Program-made: the position numbers and the translations under genes
Shown: positions 9,061 through 21,041 of the stretch, piece by piece
Numbering within the stretch: position 1 is the stretch's first letter
Layout of the letters: each line of letters starts with the position of its first letter
Source of the DNA: Vicinamibacterales bacterium
GTDB lineage: Bacteria > Acidobacteriota > Vicinamibacteria > Vicinamibacterales > UBA823
Reading direction: 5' to 3'
NCBI GenBank assembly: GCA_036012125.1
Contig: DASCOS010000034.1
Span: 115,246-179,245 of the forward strand
DNA: 64,000 nucleotides
The notes under the pieces: generated by a model
The model's input: only the letters and a program-made list of their open reading frames with translations
Told to the model about the DNA's origin: nothing
Databases searched by the model: none

Positions 9061-10104
9061 TCAGCGAAGCTCCTGCAAGATTCTTTCAAACGCAGCTTTC
9101 GACGGCCTAACACGCTCAAGAGGCAGCGTCGCCAACGGTTCCTCAACAAGATTAAGCACCTCAATGAAGTCTTCCTTGTCAGGTTCTACATAAATCACAC
9201 CGGTTGCGAATTCTGCTCGGCGGCTAGTCTCGTGAAGCACCCGCACCGCTTCGAGACGGTCTGTCGGATCATATTCCGACTCAAGCTTCTTAAGAATCAA
9301 CTGTGACCCATCGTGCATCGTAACTGCGTGAGTCGTTCCTGGCTCATATTCGACAGCAATCTCCTGAAAGTGTGGAATGAAGTCGATTTCACCGAGCGGT
9401 TCGTCGTGATCACGAGCGTAGGCGTAACTCTTGGTTGATCCGACGTGATCATTGAAGGTCACACACGGCGAGATGACATCCACCATCGCCGTTCCACGAT
9501 GACTGAGCGCAGCCTTCAGCACGGCCGTAAGTTGCTTCTTATCGCCCGCAAAAGACCTGGCAACGAAAGACGCACCCATCTCAACGGCCAGCGCACAGGT
9601 ATCGATCGGTGGCAGATCATTGACGACACCGGTTTTCGCCTTCGAGCCAAGGTCAGCCGTCGGTGAAAACTGCCCCTTCGTTAAACCATAACAGCCATTG
9701 TCCTCAATGATGTAGACGATGGGTAGGTTGCGGCGCATAAGGTGCACAAACTGGCCGATACCAATCGCTCCTGTGTCGCCATCGCCACTCGTACCAATCG
9801 CTATCAACTGCTTATTCGCGAGGACCGCACCAGTTCCGAGCGAAGGCATACGCCCATGAACACCATTGAATCCATGCGCCCCGCCGAGAAAGTAGGCTGG
9901 ACTCTTACTCGAGCAACCAATCCCCGACAGCTTGATCACCCGACTCGGCTCAACACCCATCTCGAAACACGCATCAACGATTCGCTCTGAAATAGCATTG
10001 TGACCACAGCCGGCGCACAAGGTCGTTTTGTCTCCTCGATACGGTTGCAATTCAAGGCCAATCCGATTGACCTTCTTTCCTAGTGAAGATGCGATTTTGC
10101 TCAT
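9061..10104 (-). CDS. korB: 2-oxoglutarate:ferredoxin oxidoreductase, beta subunit
   Basis: About 347-residue TPP-binding subunit of 2-oxoglutarate:ferredoxin oxidoreductase. It contains the LCAGCGHNAISERIV segment (about 29-43), GIGCSSKSPAYF, and the TPP/Mg motif GDGDTGAIG ... EDNGCYGLTKGQ (about 110-150). The C-terminal part carries the segment usual for the KorB rather than the pyruvate enzyme. It lies 51 bp downstream of korA. The ATG at 10104 is chosen; a GTG at 10125 in the same frame is possible. With KorA it makes succinyl-CoA and reduced ferredoxin from 2-oxoglutarate and CoA; the reverse reaction is possible in principle. Confidence 0.93.
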   Translation of the reverse strand: MSKIASSLGKKVNRIGLELQPYRGDKTTLCAGCGHNAISERIVDACFEMGVEPSRVIKLSGIGCSSKSPAYFLGGAHGFNGVHGRMPSLGTGAVLANKQLIAIGTSGDGDTGAIGIGQFVHLMRRNLPIVYIIEDNGCYGLTKGQFSPTADLGSKAKTGVVNDLPPIDTCALAVEMGASFVARSFAGDKKQLTAVLKAALSHRGTAMVDVISPCVTFNDHVGSTKSYAYARDHDEPLGEIDFIPHFQEIAVEYEPGTTHAVTMHDGSQLILKKLESEYDPTDRLEAVRVLHETSRRAEFATGVIYVEPDKEDFIEVLNLVEEPLATLPLERVRPSKAAFERILQELR

Positions 10105-10155
10105 TGGACCTAGTAAGTTCCCCACTCTCTCTAATCGGTCTGTTGATTTATTACT

Positions 10156-12015
10156 TTATGCACTGGCGGTCGGCGCCAGTTCGCCCCCTTCACTAGCTAA
10201 AATGATGTCGGTGACGCTGCGAGCATCAAGCGGCAGCCCACCGAAATACAGCACGCTTCTCAGCTTAGCTACACGCTCGGGTGAGAGTTCCATGCGCATC
10301 AGGGACAGCATCTGCGCATCACGATTCTGCTCAACCACGTAAACACGCTCACAGCGATCGATGAAGTCGTCAAGCTCGGCGCTAAAAGGTAACGAGCGCA
10401 GGCGACAATAGGTCAGGTCCAAGTCAGCTTCGTGGCTCAATTGATCGCAACTTTCAATCACCGCCCAGTGACTGCTTCCGTACGCCAATACGCCAATTGG
10501 GCCCTCGCTCTCCCGTTCGATGATCGGTCCCGGCACAGCATCACGAGCGGTCTCAAACTTCGTAGCAAGACGCTTAAGATTTTTTTCATAGTCATCGGCC
10601 CGTTCACTGTAGCGGGCCTCGGCATCGTGACCGGAACCACGGCAGAAATACGCCGGCATCCCGTCGCCGGGCAACGACCGATAGGCGACACCGTCACCAT
10701 CGACATCCCTGTACCGTCCCCATTCTTTAAGGCGTTTTAACGTCTCAGCATCAAGCAACTTCCCTCGATCGGGCGGCCCAGTCGGATACTCGAATGGTTC
10801 CGACATCCAGCTATTCACTCCAAGGTCAAGGTCACTCATCACAAACACAGGCGTCTGGAAGCGCTCGGCTAGGTCAAAGGCCTTTAAACTCATCGAGTAA
10901 CATTCGGCCACCGAAGACGGCAAAAGAAGTAAGTGCTTCGTATCACCATGAGACAGAACCGCGGTGGATAGGATGTCGCCTTGGGCAGTTCGAGTCGGTA
11001 GCCCTGTGGAGGGACCAACCCGCTGCACGTCGAAGATTACGGCCGGAACTTCCGCATAGTAGCCAAGCCCCGTGAACTCCGCCATTAATGAAATCCCAGG
11101 ACCTGACGTCGACGTCATCGCTCGCGCGCCGGCCCAGCCCGCACCAAGAGTCATTCCAATTGCCGCAATTTCATCCTCGGCCTGTACGACGGCAAAAGTT
11201 GCCTTGCCAGTCTCCTTGTCGACTCGGTACTTGCCCATGTAATCGATCAACGTCTCGCAGAGAGACGAAGACGGCGTAATCGGATACCAAGCCACAACTG
11301 TTACGCCAGCCATCATCGCGCCCAGCGCAGCCGCATTGTTACCGTCGACCAAAATTTTTCCGTTCGTCTCACTCATGGACTCAAGCACGAACCGGTCCTG
11401 CTTAATCAAATGTTCGTCAGCGTACTCGTAGCCACCCCTTAGTGCCGCCTGATTTAGCCCAAGGGCCTTCACCTTACGACCAAGCTGTCCGTGAAGGGAT
11501 TCCTCCACATGAACGAGGTCGATATTAAAAAGCTTCGCCAAAACCCCGACATAAACCATGTTGCGGACGAGCCTCCGAAGCTTTGCATCGGAACAGGCCT
11601 CCGCCACGAGGCTAGCAAATGGCACCGGATAGAAGGTCAGGTCGTCACGAACCGCACTCAAATCCATCGCCTCGTCGTAAACGACAGCGGCGCCGGGATT
11701 GAGTCCCATTACATCTTCCCGTGCGGTCGCGGTATTCATCGCAACGAGTACATCAACTTCGGGTTTCCTAGCAAGATAGCCATCCCGACTCACACGGATC
11801 GTGTACCACGTTGGTAAGCCCGCAATATTGGAAGGAAACAGATTCTTACCGGAAACCGGTATGCCCATCTTAAAGACGGACCGGAAGAGCACAAGATTCG
11901 CTGTCTGGCTCCCAGACCCATTCACCGTGGCGACTTGAATATTGAAATCGTTGACCGTCTGGCGGGCTGACGAACTTGCTGCGGCATCCTGAGCCGCAAC
12001 ACTTGTAGACGACAT
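10156..12015 (-). CDS. korA: 2-oxoglutarate:ferredoxin oxidoreductase, fused gamma-alpha subunit
   Basis: 619-residue KorA. Residues about 25-190 are the gamma-type (POR_gamma) domain and about 205-600 the pyrimidine-binding alpha domain; this fusion is normal for KorA. Recognisable segments are GNNAAALGAMMAGV near 220, WYPITPSSSLCE, VVQAEDEIAAIGMTLGAGWAGARAMTSTSG (substrate and TPP region) and VMSDLDLGVNSW. No ferredoxin-type 4Fe-4S domain is fused. It lies upstream of korB on the same strand. The 211-bp leader before it carries a weak -10-like TATAGT (12134-12139) and a small hairpin close to the start codon. Confidence 0.93.
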   Translation of the reverse strand: MSSTSVAAQDAAASSSARQTVNDFNIQVATVNGSGSQTANLVLFRSVFKMGIPVSGKNLFPSNIAGLPTWYTIRVSRDGYLARKPEVDVLVAMNTATAREDVMGLNPGAAVVYDEAMDLSAVRDDLTFYPVPFASLVAEACSDAKLRRLVRNMVYVGVLAKLFNIDLVHVEESLHGQLGRKVKALGLNQAALRGGYEYADEHLIKQDRFVLESMSETNGKILVDGNNAAALGAMMAGVTVVAWYPITPSSSLCETLIDYMGKYRVDKETGKATFAVVQAEDEIAAIGMTLGAGWAGARAMTSTSGPGISLMAEFTGLGYYAEVPAVIFDVQRVGPSTGLPTRTAQGDILSTAVLSHGDTKHLLLLPSSVAECYSMSLKAFDLAERFQTPVFVMSDLDLGVNSWMSEPFEYPTGPPDRGKLLDAETLKRLKEWGRYRDVDGDGVAYRSLPGDGMPAYFCRGSGHDAEARYSERADDYEKNLKRLATKFETARDAVPGPIIERESEGPIGVLAYGSSHWAVIESCDQLSHEADLDLTYCRLRSLPFSAELDDFIDRCERVYVVEQNRDAQMLSLMRMELSPERVAKLRSVLYFGGLPLDARSVTDIILASEGGELAPTASA

Positions 12016-12226
12016 TCGACCGTGTCCTTACCGAGCCAACAACTCGGCACGCTGCGTCCTTGTCACCGCACAGCCACCGGCTCACAAGGCAGGTCCGAGA
12101 TGGCCGGGCAAACCTGACGGAGCGTACCGGCCCACTATAGCACGATATGAGCCTGTTTTCTTAGGTTTTCAGCGCAATTTTCGATCGAATGTGATGCTCC
12201 GGTACCGCGGTCAGCACAATGCAGTC

Positions 12227-13099
12227 TCACAGACCCAACACACGAACCATCTCGGCTCCAAGATCGCCAGGGCTTTCTACGACGTGAACACCTGCCGATA
12301 CCAAAGCATCCATCTTTTCCACGGCAGTACCTTTTCCACCTGAAATAATGGCACCAGCATGACCCATCCGACGACTCGGTGGTGCTGTCTGACCGGCAAT
12401 GAAGCCGACTATGGGTTTCCTAAAACTGTCCTTGATGTAGACCGCCGCTTCCTCTTCAGCCGTACCACCAATCTCTCCAATCAAAATCACTGCATCAGTT
12501 TGACTGTCTTCGGCAAATAACCGGAGGGCATCAATAAACGAGGTGCCGATGAACGGGTCACCGCCAATTCCGATACAGGTACTCTGCCCAAGACCTAGCT
12601 CCGTTAGCTGATGGATTGCTTCGTAGGTCAAAGTACCGCTCCGCGAAACAACGCCAATGCGACCCTTCTGGCAAATATGTCCGGGAATGATGCCGGCCTT
12701 ACTCAGTCCGGGAGAGATCAACCCGGGACAATTCGGACCAACGAGACGTGAGGCAGTTTGATCAATTGACCCGAGAACACCAACCATATCCAGAGTCGGA
12801 ATGCCCTCGCTTATACAGACTACAAGCGGAACTCCTGCACCAACAGCTTCAAGAACGGCGCCAGCGGCGAATCGGGGAGGGACAAATACTAGAGAAGTAT
12901 TGGCTCCAGTTATCTCTACAGCCTGAGACACGGTGTCGAACACTGGCAAGCCCTCATGCGTGGTTCCACCTTTACCAGGCGTGACTCCACCAACAACAGT
13001 CGTGCCATATGCGATTGACTGTTTGGCATGAAAACTACCCTCGCGTCCAGTAAGTCCTTGGACGAGGAGTCGTGAATCGCTGTCTATCAGAATGGCCAT
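12227..13099 (-). CDS. sucD: Succinate-CoA ligase, alpha subunit
   Basis: 290-residue alpha subunit of succinyl-CoA synthetase. It binds CoA with its N-terminal Rossmann domain ([12 protein letters not shown] near 12) and carries the phosphorylated histidine in [10 protein letters not shown] (about residue 246). [10 protein letters not shown] and [12 protein letters not shown] are also standard. It lies 12 bp after sucC, so the pair is surely co-transcribed. It converts succinyl-CoA made by KorAB to succinate with formation of a nucleoside triphosphate, or the reverse. Confidence 0.97.
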   Translation of the reverse strand: MAILIDSDSRLLVQGLTGREGSFHAKQSIAYGTTVVGGVTPGKGGTTHEGLPVFDTVSQAVEITGANTSLVFVPPRFAAGAVLEAVGAGVPLVVCISEGIPTLDMVGVLGSIDQTASRLVGPNCPGLISPGLSKAGIIPGHICQKGRIGVVSRSGTLTYEAIHQLTELGLGQSTCIGIGGDPFIGTSFIDALRLFAEDSQTDAVILIGEIGGTAEEEAAVYIKDSFRKPIVGFIAGQTAPPSRRMGHAGAIISGGKGTAVEKMDALVSAGVHVVESPGDLGAEMVRVLGL

Positions 13100-13111
13100 T
13101 AGAGGATTGAC

Positions 13112-14275
13112 CTAGTGCTTCCGGGCCAAGCCTACAACTCGGTCGGCAGCCTGAGCCATCGTATCCACATTTGTAAAGTTCAGGCCGCTCGCTTGAAGCA
13201 TCTCGCGCCCCTTCTCAACGTTTGTACCCTCCATGCGGATTACCACCGGGATCTGAACGTCGAGGTCTCTAACAGCGCTAATGACGCCTTCGGCCAAGAC
13301 ATCGCAACGAAGAATACCCCCAAAAATATTGATGAGCACGGCCTCAACGTTCCTATCGGACAGCAGTATCTTGAAGGCGTTTCTTATCTGCTCGGCATTA
13401 GCACCACCGCCGACATCCAAGAAGTTCGCCGGCTCACCACCCGCGAGCTTAATAATGTCCATCGTTGCCATCGCTAACCCGGCACCATTAACCATGCACC
13501 CAATCGTGCCGTCTAGTTTTATGTAGTTAAGTGAGTGTTTCGAGGCTTCGACTTCGAGTGGTTCTTCCTCGGCCAAGTCTCTTAGGTCGGCCAGATGCTT
13601 TTGTCGAAAAAGCGCGCTGTCATCAAAATTTATCTTGGCATCGAGCGCAAGGAGTCGTCCATTGCGAGTGACCACTAGCGGGTTGATCTCAAGTAGCGAA
13701 ACATCGTTTTCCCAGAACACCTTATTTAGCTTAAGAATCAGTTCGACGACCTCCGCGCACTGTTTATCGTCGCCAAGCTTTAGTGCCTCCGCTAGACTCC
13801 TCGCTTGATCCACAGTCAGTTCACTAGACACTTTCTGACGCTTAATCAACTCTGGAGTATCGGCTGCGACTTGCTCAATATCCACACCACCGGCAGTGCT
13901 GGCCATCATGACTGGACAGGCCACTACACGGTCGAGAACCTCTCCGAGATACAATTCGCGCTCAATTTCGAGGCCTTCTTCAACCAAGAGCCGGCTGACC
14001 TTACGTCCCTCTGGTTCCGTTTGGTGGGTCACGAGCTGCATACCAAGAAGCTCCTCGGCGATTTGCTCAACCTCGGCTGGTCCCCTCGCCAACCTAACCC
14101 CACCACCTTTCCCACGACCACCTGCATGGATTTGAGCCTTGAGTACAACTACGTCAACACCTAATCCCACTGCGACCTTTCGTGCCTCAGCGGAGGTAAA
14201 CACAACTCCACCGTTGGGAATGGGCACACCATAATCCCTTAACAGTTCTTTGGCCTGATATTCGTGAATCTTCAT
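13112..14275 (-). CDS. sucC: Succinate-CoA ligase, beta subunit
   Basis: 387-residue ATP-grasp beta subunit. MKIHEYQAKELLRDYGVPIPNG at the N-terminus, KAQIHAGGRGKGGGV (nucleotide loop near 46-60), LEINPLVV (metal-binding), and LDVGGGANAEQ ... LINIFGGI (subunit interface and succinate loop) are clear. Length is that of the family (about 388). It lies between mdh and sucD in the icd-mdh-sucC-sucD order. Confidence 0.97.
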   Translation of the reverse strand: MKIHEYQAKELLRDYGVPIPNGGVVFTSAEARKVAVGLGVDVVVLKAQIHAGGRGKGGGVRLARGPAEVEQIAEELLGMQLVTHQTEPEGRKVSRLLVEEGLEIERELYLGEVLDRVVACPVMMASTAGGVDIEQVAADTPELIKRQKVSSELTVDQARSLAEALKLGDDKQCAEVVELILKLNKVFWENDVSLLEINPLVVTRNGRLLALDAKINFDDSALFRQKHLADLRDLAEEEPLEVEASKHSLNYIKLDGTIGCMVNGAGLAMATMDIIKLAGGEPANFLDVGGGANAEQIRNAFKILLSDRNVEAVLINIFGGILRCDVLAEGVISAVRDLDVQIPVVIRMEGTNVEKGREMLQASGLNFTNVDTMAQAADRVVGLARKH

Positions 14276-14304
14276 AAAAGTTCGGGTTAATGTGGTCTAA
14301 GTTT

Positions 14305-16504
<2,200 letters not shown>

Positions 16505-16856
16505 AGGCTACCGAAAAGAAAACGGGACTGGTTATATATAACAGACTGCAAGAAGACGGGAGGGTGCGTTTTAGGTCAGAACCCCAGACGTTAACAAAAG
16601 ATATTCACAGAATCTGTGGAAAAGCCTGTGGAAAAAGCTCCCGTCGACTTTAGTACGCCGCATCAACTAAGGCTTTCCAGCGCTTTGCACCATCGTGGTG
16701 CGACAAGGTGTCCTCAACTGCGCGGAGGTGGCAGCAAGCCGGGCACATTATACTGTATACACTCATCGTTGTTCACCGACCCGTAGTGAATGATGGCACG
16801 TTACCACCACCATTTTGGACGGTCGATCATCGCTTATGACCACTGATTAACCATAC
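16505..16856. promoter_or_regulatory. Divergent control region between icd and serA
   Basis: This 352-bp non-coding block separates the minus-strand TCA operon from the plus-strand serA cluster. It contains a perfect 12-bp AT-rich palindrome GTTATATATAAC (16531-16542) close to icd; two direct TGTGGAAAA copies (16615-16623, 16627-16635) facing a TATTCACAG (16602-16610); a hairpin GCACCA-TCG-TGGTGC (about 16687-16701); pairing GTGTCC/GGGCAC (about 16708-16746) enclosing CTGC/GCAG; and overlapping -10-like boxes on both strands (minus TATAAT 16752-16747, plus TATACT 16749-16754). No open frame in it looks coding. Which element drives which gene cannot be decided by eye. Confidence 0.5.
16602..16635. 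repeat. Cluster of three DnaA-box-like 9-mers
   Basis: TGTGGAAAA occurs twice at 12-bp spacing (16615 and 16627), preceded by TATTCACAG on the opposite orientation (16602-16610). TTTTCCACA, the reverse complement, differs from the DnaA box TTATCCACA at one base. The first two face each other as an imperfect inverted repeat. Confidence 0.45.
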
Positions 16857-18497
16857 ATGGGAACTGAGAACATATCGGGTGGGACACCCGTCAAGCCCTA
16901 CCCGCTTAAGATTGTTATTGCCGATAGCCTGCCTGATTCCGCTGCCGATTTACTTCGTCAGATGGGCTGGAAAGTTGACGCTCGTGATAGAAGATCACGT
17001 GAGAAACTACTGCACGATCTGAAAGACGCGGATGGCCTGATCGTGCGAAGCAACACCCAGGTGGACGCCGAACTACTGGCCTCAGCACCCCAACTGAAGG
17101 TCATTGCACGTGCAGGCACAGGCGTTGAGAACATCGACGTTGGAGCTGCCAGCGCCCGAGGAATTCTCATTATCAACGCTCCCGGTGCGAACAGCGTCAG
17201 TGTCGCCGAACACACCTGTGCACTCATGCTTGCCTCAGGACGTTCCATTGCCCGCGCCGATACGGCGATGAAGCAGGGTCAATGGACAAAAAAAGAACTG
17301 GTAGGTATAGAGCTGCGCGGTAAGAATCTCGGCCTAGTCGGATTGGGTCGGGTTGGACAGGAAGTTGCATTTCGTGGCCGCGCCTTCGGTATGCATGTTG
17401 TTGCTCATGATCCTTATATCTCGGAACAGCTGGCGAGAAGTCTCGACGTCGAACTACTAACCCTCGACGAGCTATGCGTCCAATCCGATTTCGTGAGCCT
17501 TCATCTACCTCTAACAGCCACAACCCGTCGGATGTTCAACGCTAAGCAACTGGCCAAACTTAAATACGGTTCACACCTCATTAACACTTCTCGTGGCGAC
17601 CTCATCGATGAGTCCGCATTAGCGGATGCTATTGAATCGGGACAAGTTGGTGGTGCTGGGCTCGACGTGTTTGAGTGTGAGCCGCCCATCGATTCCCGTC
17701 TCATCGCACTGCCCCAAGTCGTTGCAACACCGCACATTGCTGGCTCTACCCAAGAAGCCCAGCAACTAGTCGGCGCAGAGACGGCCGCAGGAATTCGCGA
17801 CTATCTCCAACTCGGTATCGTGCAAAACGCTGTCAATTTCCCGTCAATTCCGCTGGAAGAACTCAAGCGGCTCCAGCCTTTTGTTAACCTAGCTGAGAAA
17901 CTAGGCGCTTTTGTCGCTCAACTGGCGACCGGCAGAACCGGAACCGTGAACATCAGATATTACGGAGGTCTTACCACCGGCACTAATGAACCGCTAGTTG
18001 GAGCCGTACTGAAGGGTCTCTTCCAAACAATGCTTTCGGACACGATCACCCTAATCAACGCACGCTCAGTAGCTGAGGGTCGTGGTGTGGACGTAGTCGA
18101 GTCACGCAGTCCTCGACCCCGAAATTTCACTAGCCTCATGTCCGTGAAATTAAATACTTCCAACGGCGAGTTATGGGTCGAGGGTGCCATTTTTGAGCAT
18201 GGCGGGGCCCGTATTGTCCTACTTGACGGTGTTGAAATCGAGGCCGGTCTCGAAGGTACCCACATTGTGATCCGTAATCTCGACGAACCTGGCGTGGTTG
18301 GCGCTGTGGGGTCGATCCTAGCTAAATGCGGAGTCAACATCGCACGCTTCGCTCTGGGTCGAGGTCCGGCCGGGGCAGTTTCCGTTATTAGCATCGATGA
18401 TTCGATGGATTCCGGTAACCGTGAATTAGATGAGGGACTTCTCGACACGCTCCGGGCTGTGCCAGCCATCAAGTCGGCCCAACTGGTGCGGATTTAG
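16857..18497 (+). CDS. serA: D-3-phosphoglycerate dehydrogenase
   Basis: 546-residue SerA of the long form, the first step of serine synthesis (3-phosphoglycerate to 3-phosphohydroxypyruvate). Domain order: substrate domain, NAD-binding Rossmann domain with GLGRVGQEVAFRG (about 160-172), catalytic His in ATPHIAGST (about 295), intervening ASB domain (about 330-450) and C-terminal ACT domain (about 470-546) with RNLDEPGVVGAVG for feedback sensing of serine. The first 18 residues before KIVIADSL are poorly conserved, so a later start is possible. First gene of the plus-strand cluster. Confidence 0.96.
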   Translation: MGTENISGGTPVKPYPLKIVIADSLPDSAADLLRQMGWKVDARDRRSREKLLHDLKDADGLIVRSNTQVDAELLASAPQLKVIARAGTGVENIDVGAASARGILIINAPGANSVSVAEHTCALMLASGRSIARADTAMKQGQWTKKELVGIELRGKNLGLVGLGRVGQEVAFRGRAFGMHVVAHDPYISEQLARSLDVELLTLDELCVQSDFVSLHLPLTATTRRMFNAKQLAKLKYGSHLINTSRGDLIDESALADAIESGQVGGAGLDVFECEPPIDSRLIALPQVVATPHIAGSTQEAQQLVGAETAAGIRDYLQLGIVQNAVNFPSIPLEELKRLQPFVNLAEKLGAFVAQLATGRTGTVNIRYYGGLTTGTNEPLVGAVLKGLFQTMLSDTITLINARSVAEGRGVDVVESRSPRPRNFTSLMSVKLNTSNGELWVEGAIFEHGGARIVLLDGVEIEAGLEGTHIVIRNLDEPGVVGAVGSILAKCGVNIARFALGRGPAGAVSVISIDDSMDSGNRELDEGLLDTLRAVPAIKSAQLVRI

Positions 18498-18594
18498 GAC
18501 AGTTCGTGAGAAAAGAAGTTGGGAAAAGCTATTCAGATGTCGTCACTCTCTAGCACTTCGTCGACCCACGAAATCATTTGTGGTAACATTCGTC

Positions 18595-19359
18595 GTGCAC
18601 CCTTCAACAACCTTTAGTTCCCTCAAGACTCTCACCAAGTCTTCGATCGTCGCTATCATCCCTGCTCGTTACGCGTCCTCACGACTTCCAGGAAAAGCAC
18701 TCATCGACCTCGCCGGTAAACCGATGATTGAGCACGTCTACAGGCGTGCATCTTCGGTTCCAGAACTTGATGCAGTCATCGTCGCAACTGACGACGACCG
18801 GATTATCAGTGCCGTTCTGGGTTTCGGTGGGCACGCCGAGAGGACTCAGTCAACCCATCGCTCTGGCACAGAACGAGTTGCTGAAGTCGCCGCGAGATTG
18901 CCCTGCGCCATCGTTGTCAACATACAGGGCGATGAACCGCTCATCGAACCTTCGATGATTAAGGAAGCACTTGAAATGGTTCGTTCTGAGCCATCAGTGC
19001 AAATGTGCACACTGCGTAGACAAATTACAGAACCCGCAGAGTTAGCGAATCCGAGTATCGTGAAGGTCGTCGTCGATAGTCACGGAGACGCCTTGTACTT
19101 CTCTCGACACAAGATCCCTCATTCAGTGTCCCCTGTGGAACCGATTTTCTATAAACATATCGGGCTCTACGTTTATAGGAGACATCTCCTACTCGAGTTG
19201 GCAACATTGCCACCCATGCCACTTGAAACCGCCGAGTCGCTTGAACAACTTCGCGTACTGGAACACGGCTACACAATCAGGACCGTTGAGGCAAAGAGTG
19301 ATTCATTTGGAGTTGACACACCCGAAGATGTCGAACGGGTTCGTCGGTCTTTGACCTAA
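18595..19359 (+). CDS. kdsB: CMP-Kdo synthetase (3-deoxy-manno-octulosonate cytidylyltransferase)
   Basis: About 254-residue KdsB that activates Kdo with CTP for transfer to lipid A. The nucleotide-binding start IIPARYASSRLPGKAL, the VATDDDRI loop, and the NIQGDEPLIEP motif (Asp for Mg) are all present, as is the C-terminal GVDTPEDVERVR. The start is uncertain: GTG at 18595 leaves about 16 residues before the conserved SIVAIIPARY; GTG at 18580 is an alternative and the frame stays open still further upstream. It lies 12 bp before pyrG, which supplies its CTP substrate. Confidence 0.93.
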   Translation: MHPSTTFSSLKTLTKSSIVAIIPARYASSRLPGKALIDLAGKPMIEHVYRRASSVPELDAVIVATDDDRIISAVLGFGGHAERTQSTHRSGTERVAEVAARLPCAIVVNIQGDEPLIEPSMIKEALEMVRSEPSVQMCTLRRQITEPAELANPSIVKVVVDSHGDALYFSRHKIPHSVSPVEPIFYKHIGLYVYRRHLLLELATLPPMPLETAESLEQLRVLEHGYTIRTVEAKSDSFGVDTPEDVERVRRSLT

Positions 19360-19370
19360 GGAGTTCGATC

Positions 19371-21041
19371 GTGACCGAGCCTTCGCAGGATAGGAAAGAA
19401 CGGCCAACTAAATACATTTTCGTGACGGGTGGCGTGGTGTCATCCTTAGGTAAAGGATTGGCCGCAGCGTCACTGGGTTGCTTGCTCGAAGGGCACGGGC
19501 ACAAGGTAACGATGCTGAAGTTCGATCCTTACGTCAATGTCGATCCCGGAACAATGAGCCCATACCAGCACGGTGAAGTGTATGTCACCAACGACGGCGC
19601 AGAAACCGACCTAGATCTCGGACACTATGAGCGCTTCACCAGTACGATCACGACACGTAATCACAATTGGACAACCGGAAAAATTTTCCTGTCTGTAATT
19701 AATAAAGAGCGCCGAGGTGATTATCTCGGTCGCACCGTGCAGATAATCCCACACATCACTGATGAGATTAAGAGAAACATTCGTGGTGTCTCCGACGAGG
19801 CTGACGTCGTTCTCGTGGAGGTCGGCGGGACTGTCGGCGACATCGAGAGCCAGCCTTTCCTCGAAGCAATCCGTCAAATGCGTCAGGACGTAGGTCGCGA
19901 AAACACCCTTTACGTCCACTTAACATTAGTGCCCTTTATTGGCACAGCAGGTGAAGTCAAGACCAAGCCAACCCAGCACAGTGTTCGCGATCTTCGTGCT
20001 ATTGGCATTCAACCCGACATTCTGCTATGTCGAACTGACCGGATACTCGAAACCGAAATTAAGAAGAAAATCGCTCTGTTCTGTGACGTCAGCGAAGAAG
20101 CCGTTATCACGGCACGGGATGTTGACAACATTTACAAGGTGCCCCTCGTCCTCGCAGCTGAAGGACTTGACCGCATAGCTCTTAAACATCTCAACCTATC
20201 TAACGAGCGGCGTAACATGCGGGCGTGGGAAGACCTCGTGAATCGGATTCAGCACCCAAAAGACAACCTGACGATCTGCGTGGTTGGTAAGTACGTGGGC
20301 TACGAGGATTCCTATAAGAGTCTAAACGAAGCGGTCTACCACGCGGGCTTTAAGCATGGTTTAAAGATTAAGATTAAATGCATTGAATCCGAAGAGCTTG
20401 AGGTTCCCGACGGCGAACAATTACTAGATGACGCTGATGGCATTCTTGTGCCCGGTGGTTTTGGAGATCGTGGTAGCCGAGGCATGATGTGCGCTACTCG
20501 AATTGCCCGAGAACGATTAATTCCCTATTTTGGGATCTGTTACGGCTTCCAGTGGGCCGCAGTGGAGTTCGCACGAAACGTTTGTGGCTTACGGGACGCG
20601 GATTCCACTGAGTGCTCACCTAATACACCGCACAAGGTTATCTACAAATTACGCGATCTCCTCGGAGTGGATGATTTGGGTGGAACCATGCGGCTCGGTG
20701 CGTACGCTTGTGAGCTCACAGCCGACTCAAAGTCGTTCGCGGCCTACGGTAAGCGTCAGATTAGCGAACGGCACCGCCACCGGTACGAATTCAACCGCGA
20801 ATATGAGCAACCACTAGCGGAACATGGTCTACGAATAGCTGGACAATCTCCCGATGGTAAATTCGTTGAGGTACTCGAATTGCCAGAACATCCGTGGTAC
20901 GTGGCAGTCCAGTTTCACCCAGAATTTAAGTCGAAGCCCCTCCAGCCACACCCCCTGTTCGACCACTTCGTTGGTGCTAGCTACCAGCATAAACGGGGTA
21001 TCTCAAGCCAAACCGAAACCGCTCCATCCCTGGCTAAATGA
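19371..21041 (+). CDS. pyrG: CTP synthase
   Basis: 556-residue CTP synthase making CTP from UTP, ATP and glutamine. The N-terminal synthetase domain has GGVVSSLGKGLAAASLG and KFDPYVNVDPGTMSPYQHGE; the C-terminal class I glutamine amidotransferase domain has the nucleophile in GICYGFQWA (the usual sequence is GICLGMQ, so the two residues around it differ) and the HPE of the triad in FHPEFKSKP. GTG start with TAAGGAG about 8 nt upstream. It overlaps the start of kdsA by 4 bp. Confidence 0.97.
   Translation: MTEPSQDRKERPTKYIFVTGGVVSSLGKGLAAASLGCLLEGHGHKVTMLKFDPYVNVDPGTMSPYQHGEVYVTNDGAETDLDLGHYERFTSTITTRNHNWTTGKIFLSVINKERRGDYLGRTVQIIPHITDEIKRNIRGVSDEADVVLVEVGGTVGDIESQPFLEAIRQMRQDVGRENTLYVHLTLVPFIGTAGEVKTKPTQHSVRDLRAIGIQPDILLCRTDRILETEIKKKIALFCDVSEEAVITARDVDNIYKVPLVLAAEGLDRIALKHLNLSNERRNMRAWEDLVNRIQHPKDNLTICVVGKYVGYEDSYKSLNEAVYHAGFKHGLKIKIKCIESEELEVPDGEQLLDDADGILVPGGFGDRGSRGMMCATRIARERLIPYFGICYGFQWAAVEFARNVCGLRDADSTECSPNTPHKVIYKLRDLLGVDDLGGTMRLGAYACELTADSKSFAAYGKRQISERHRHRYEFNREYEQPLAEHGLRIAGQSPDGKFVEVLELPEHPWYVAVQFHPEFKSKPLQPHPLFDHFVGASYQHKRGISSQTETAPSLAK

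Noticed and set aside
16602..16635. Chromosome replication origin
   Set aside because: Only three imperfect DnaA-like boxes, no clear unwinding element and no dnaA, dnaN, gyrB or parAB nearby. Reported only as a control-region finding.
16680..16750. Possible SRP (4.5S-type) RNA
   Set aside because: GGAGGTGGCAGC loosely recalls the SRP tip, but the conserved GGAA-type tetraloop and its flanking symmetric loop are not formed; kept only as a structured block.
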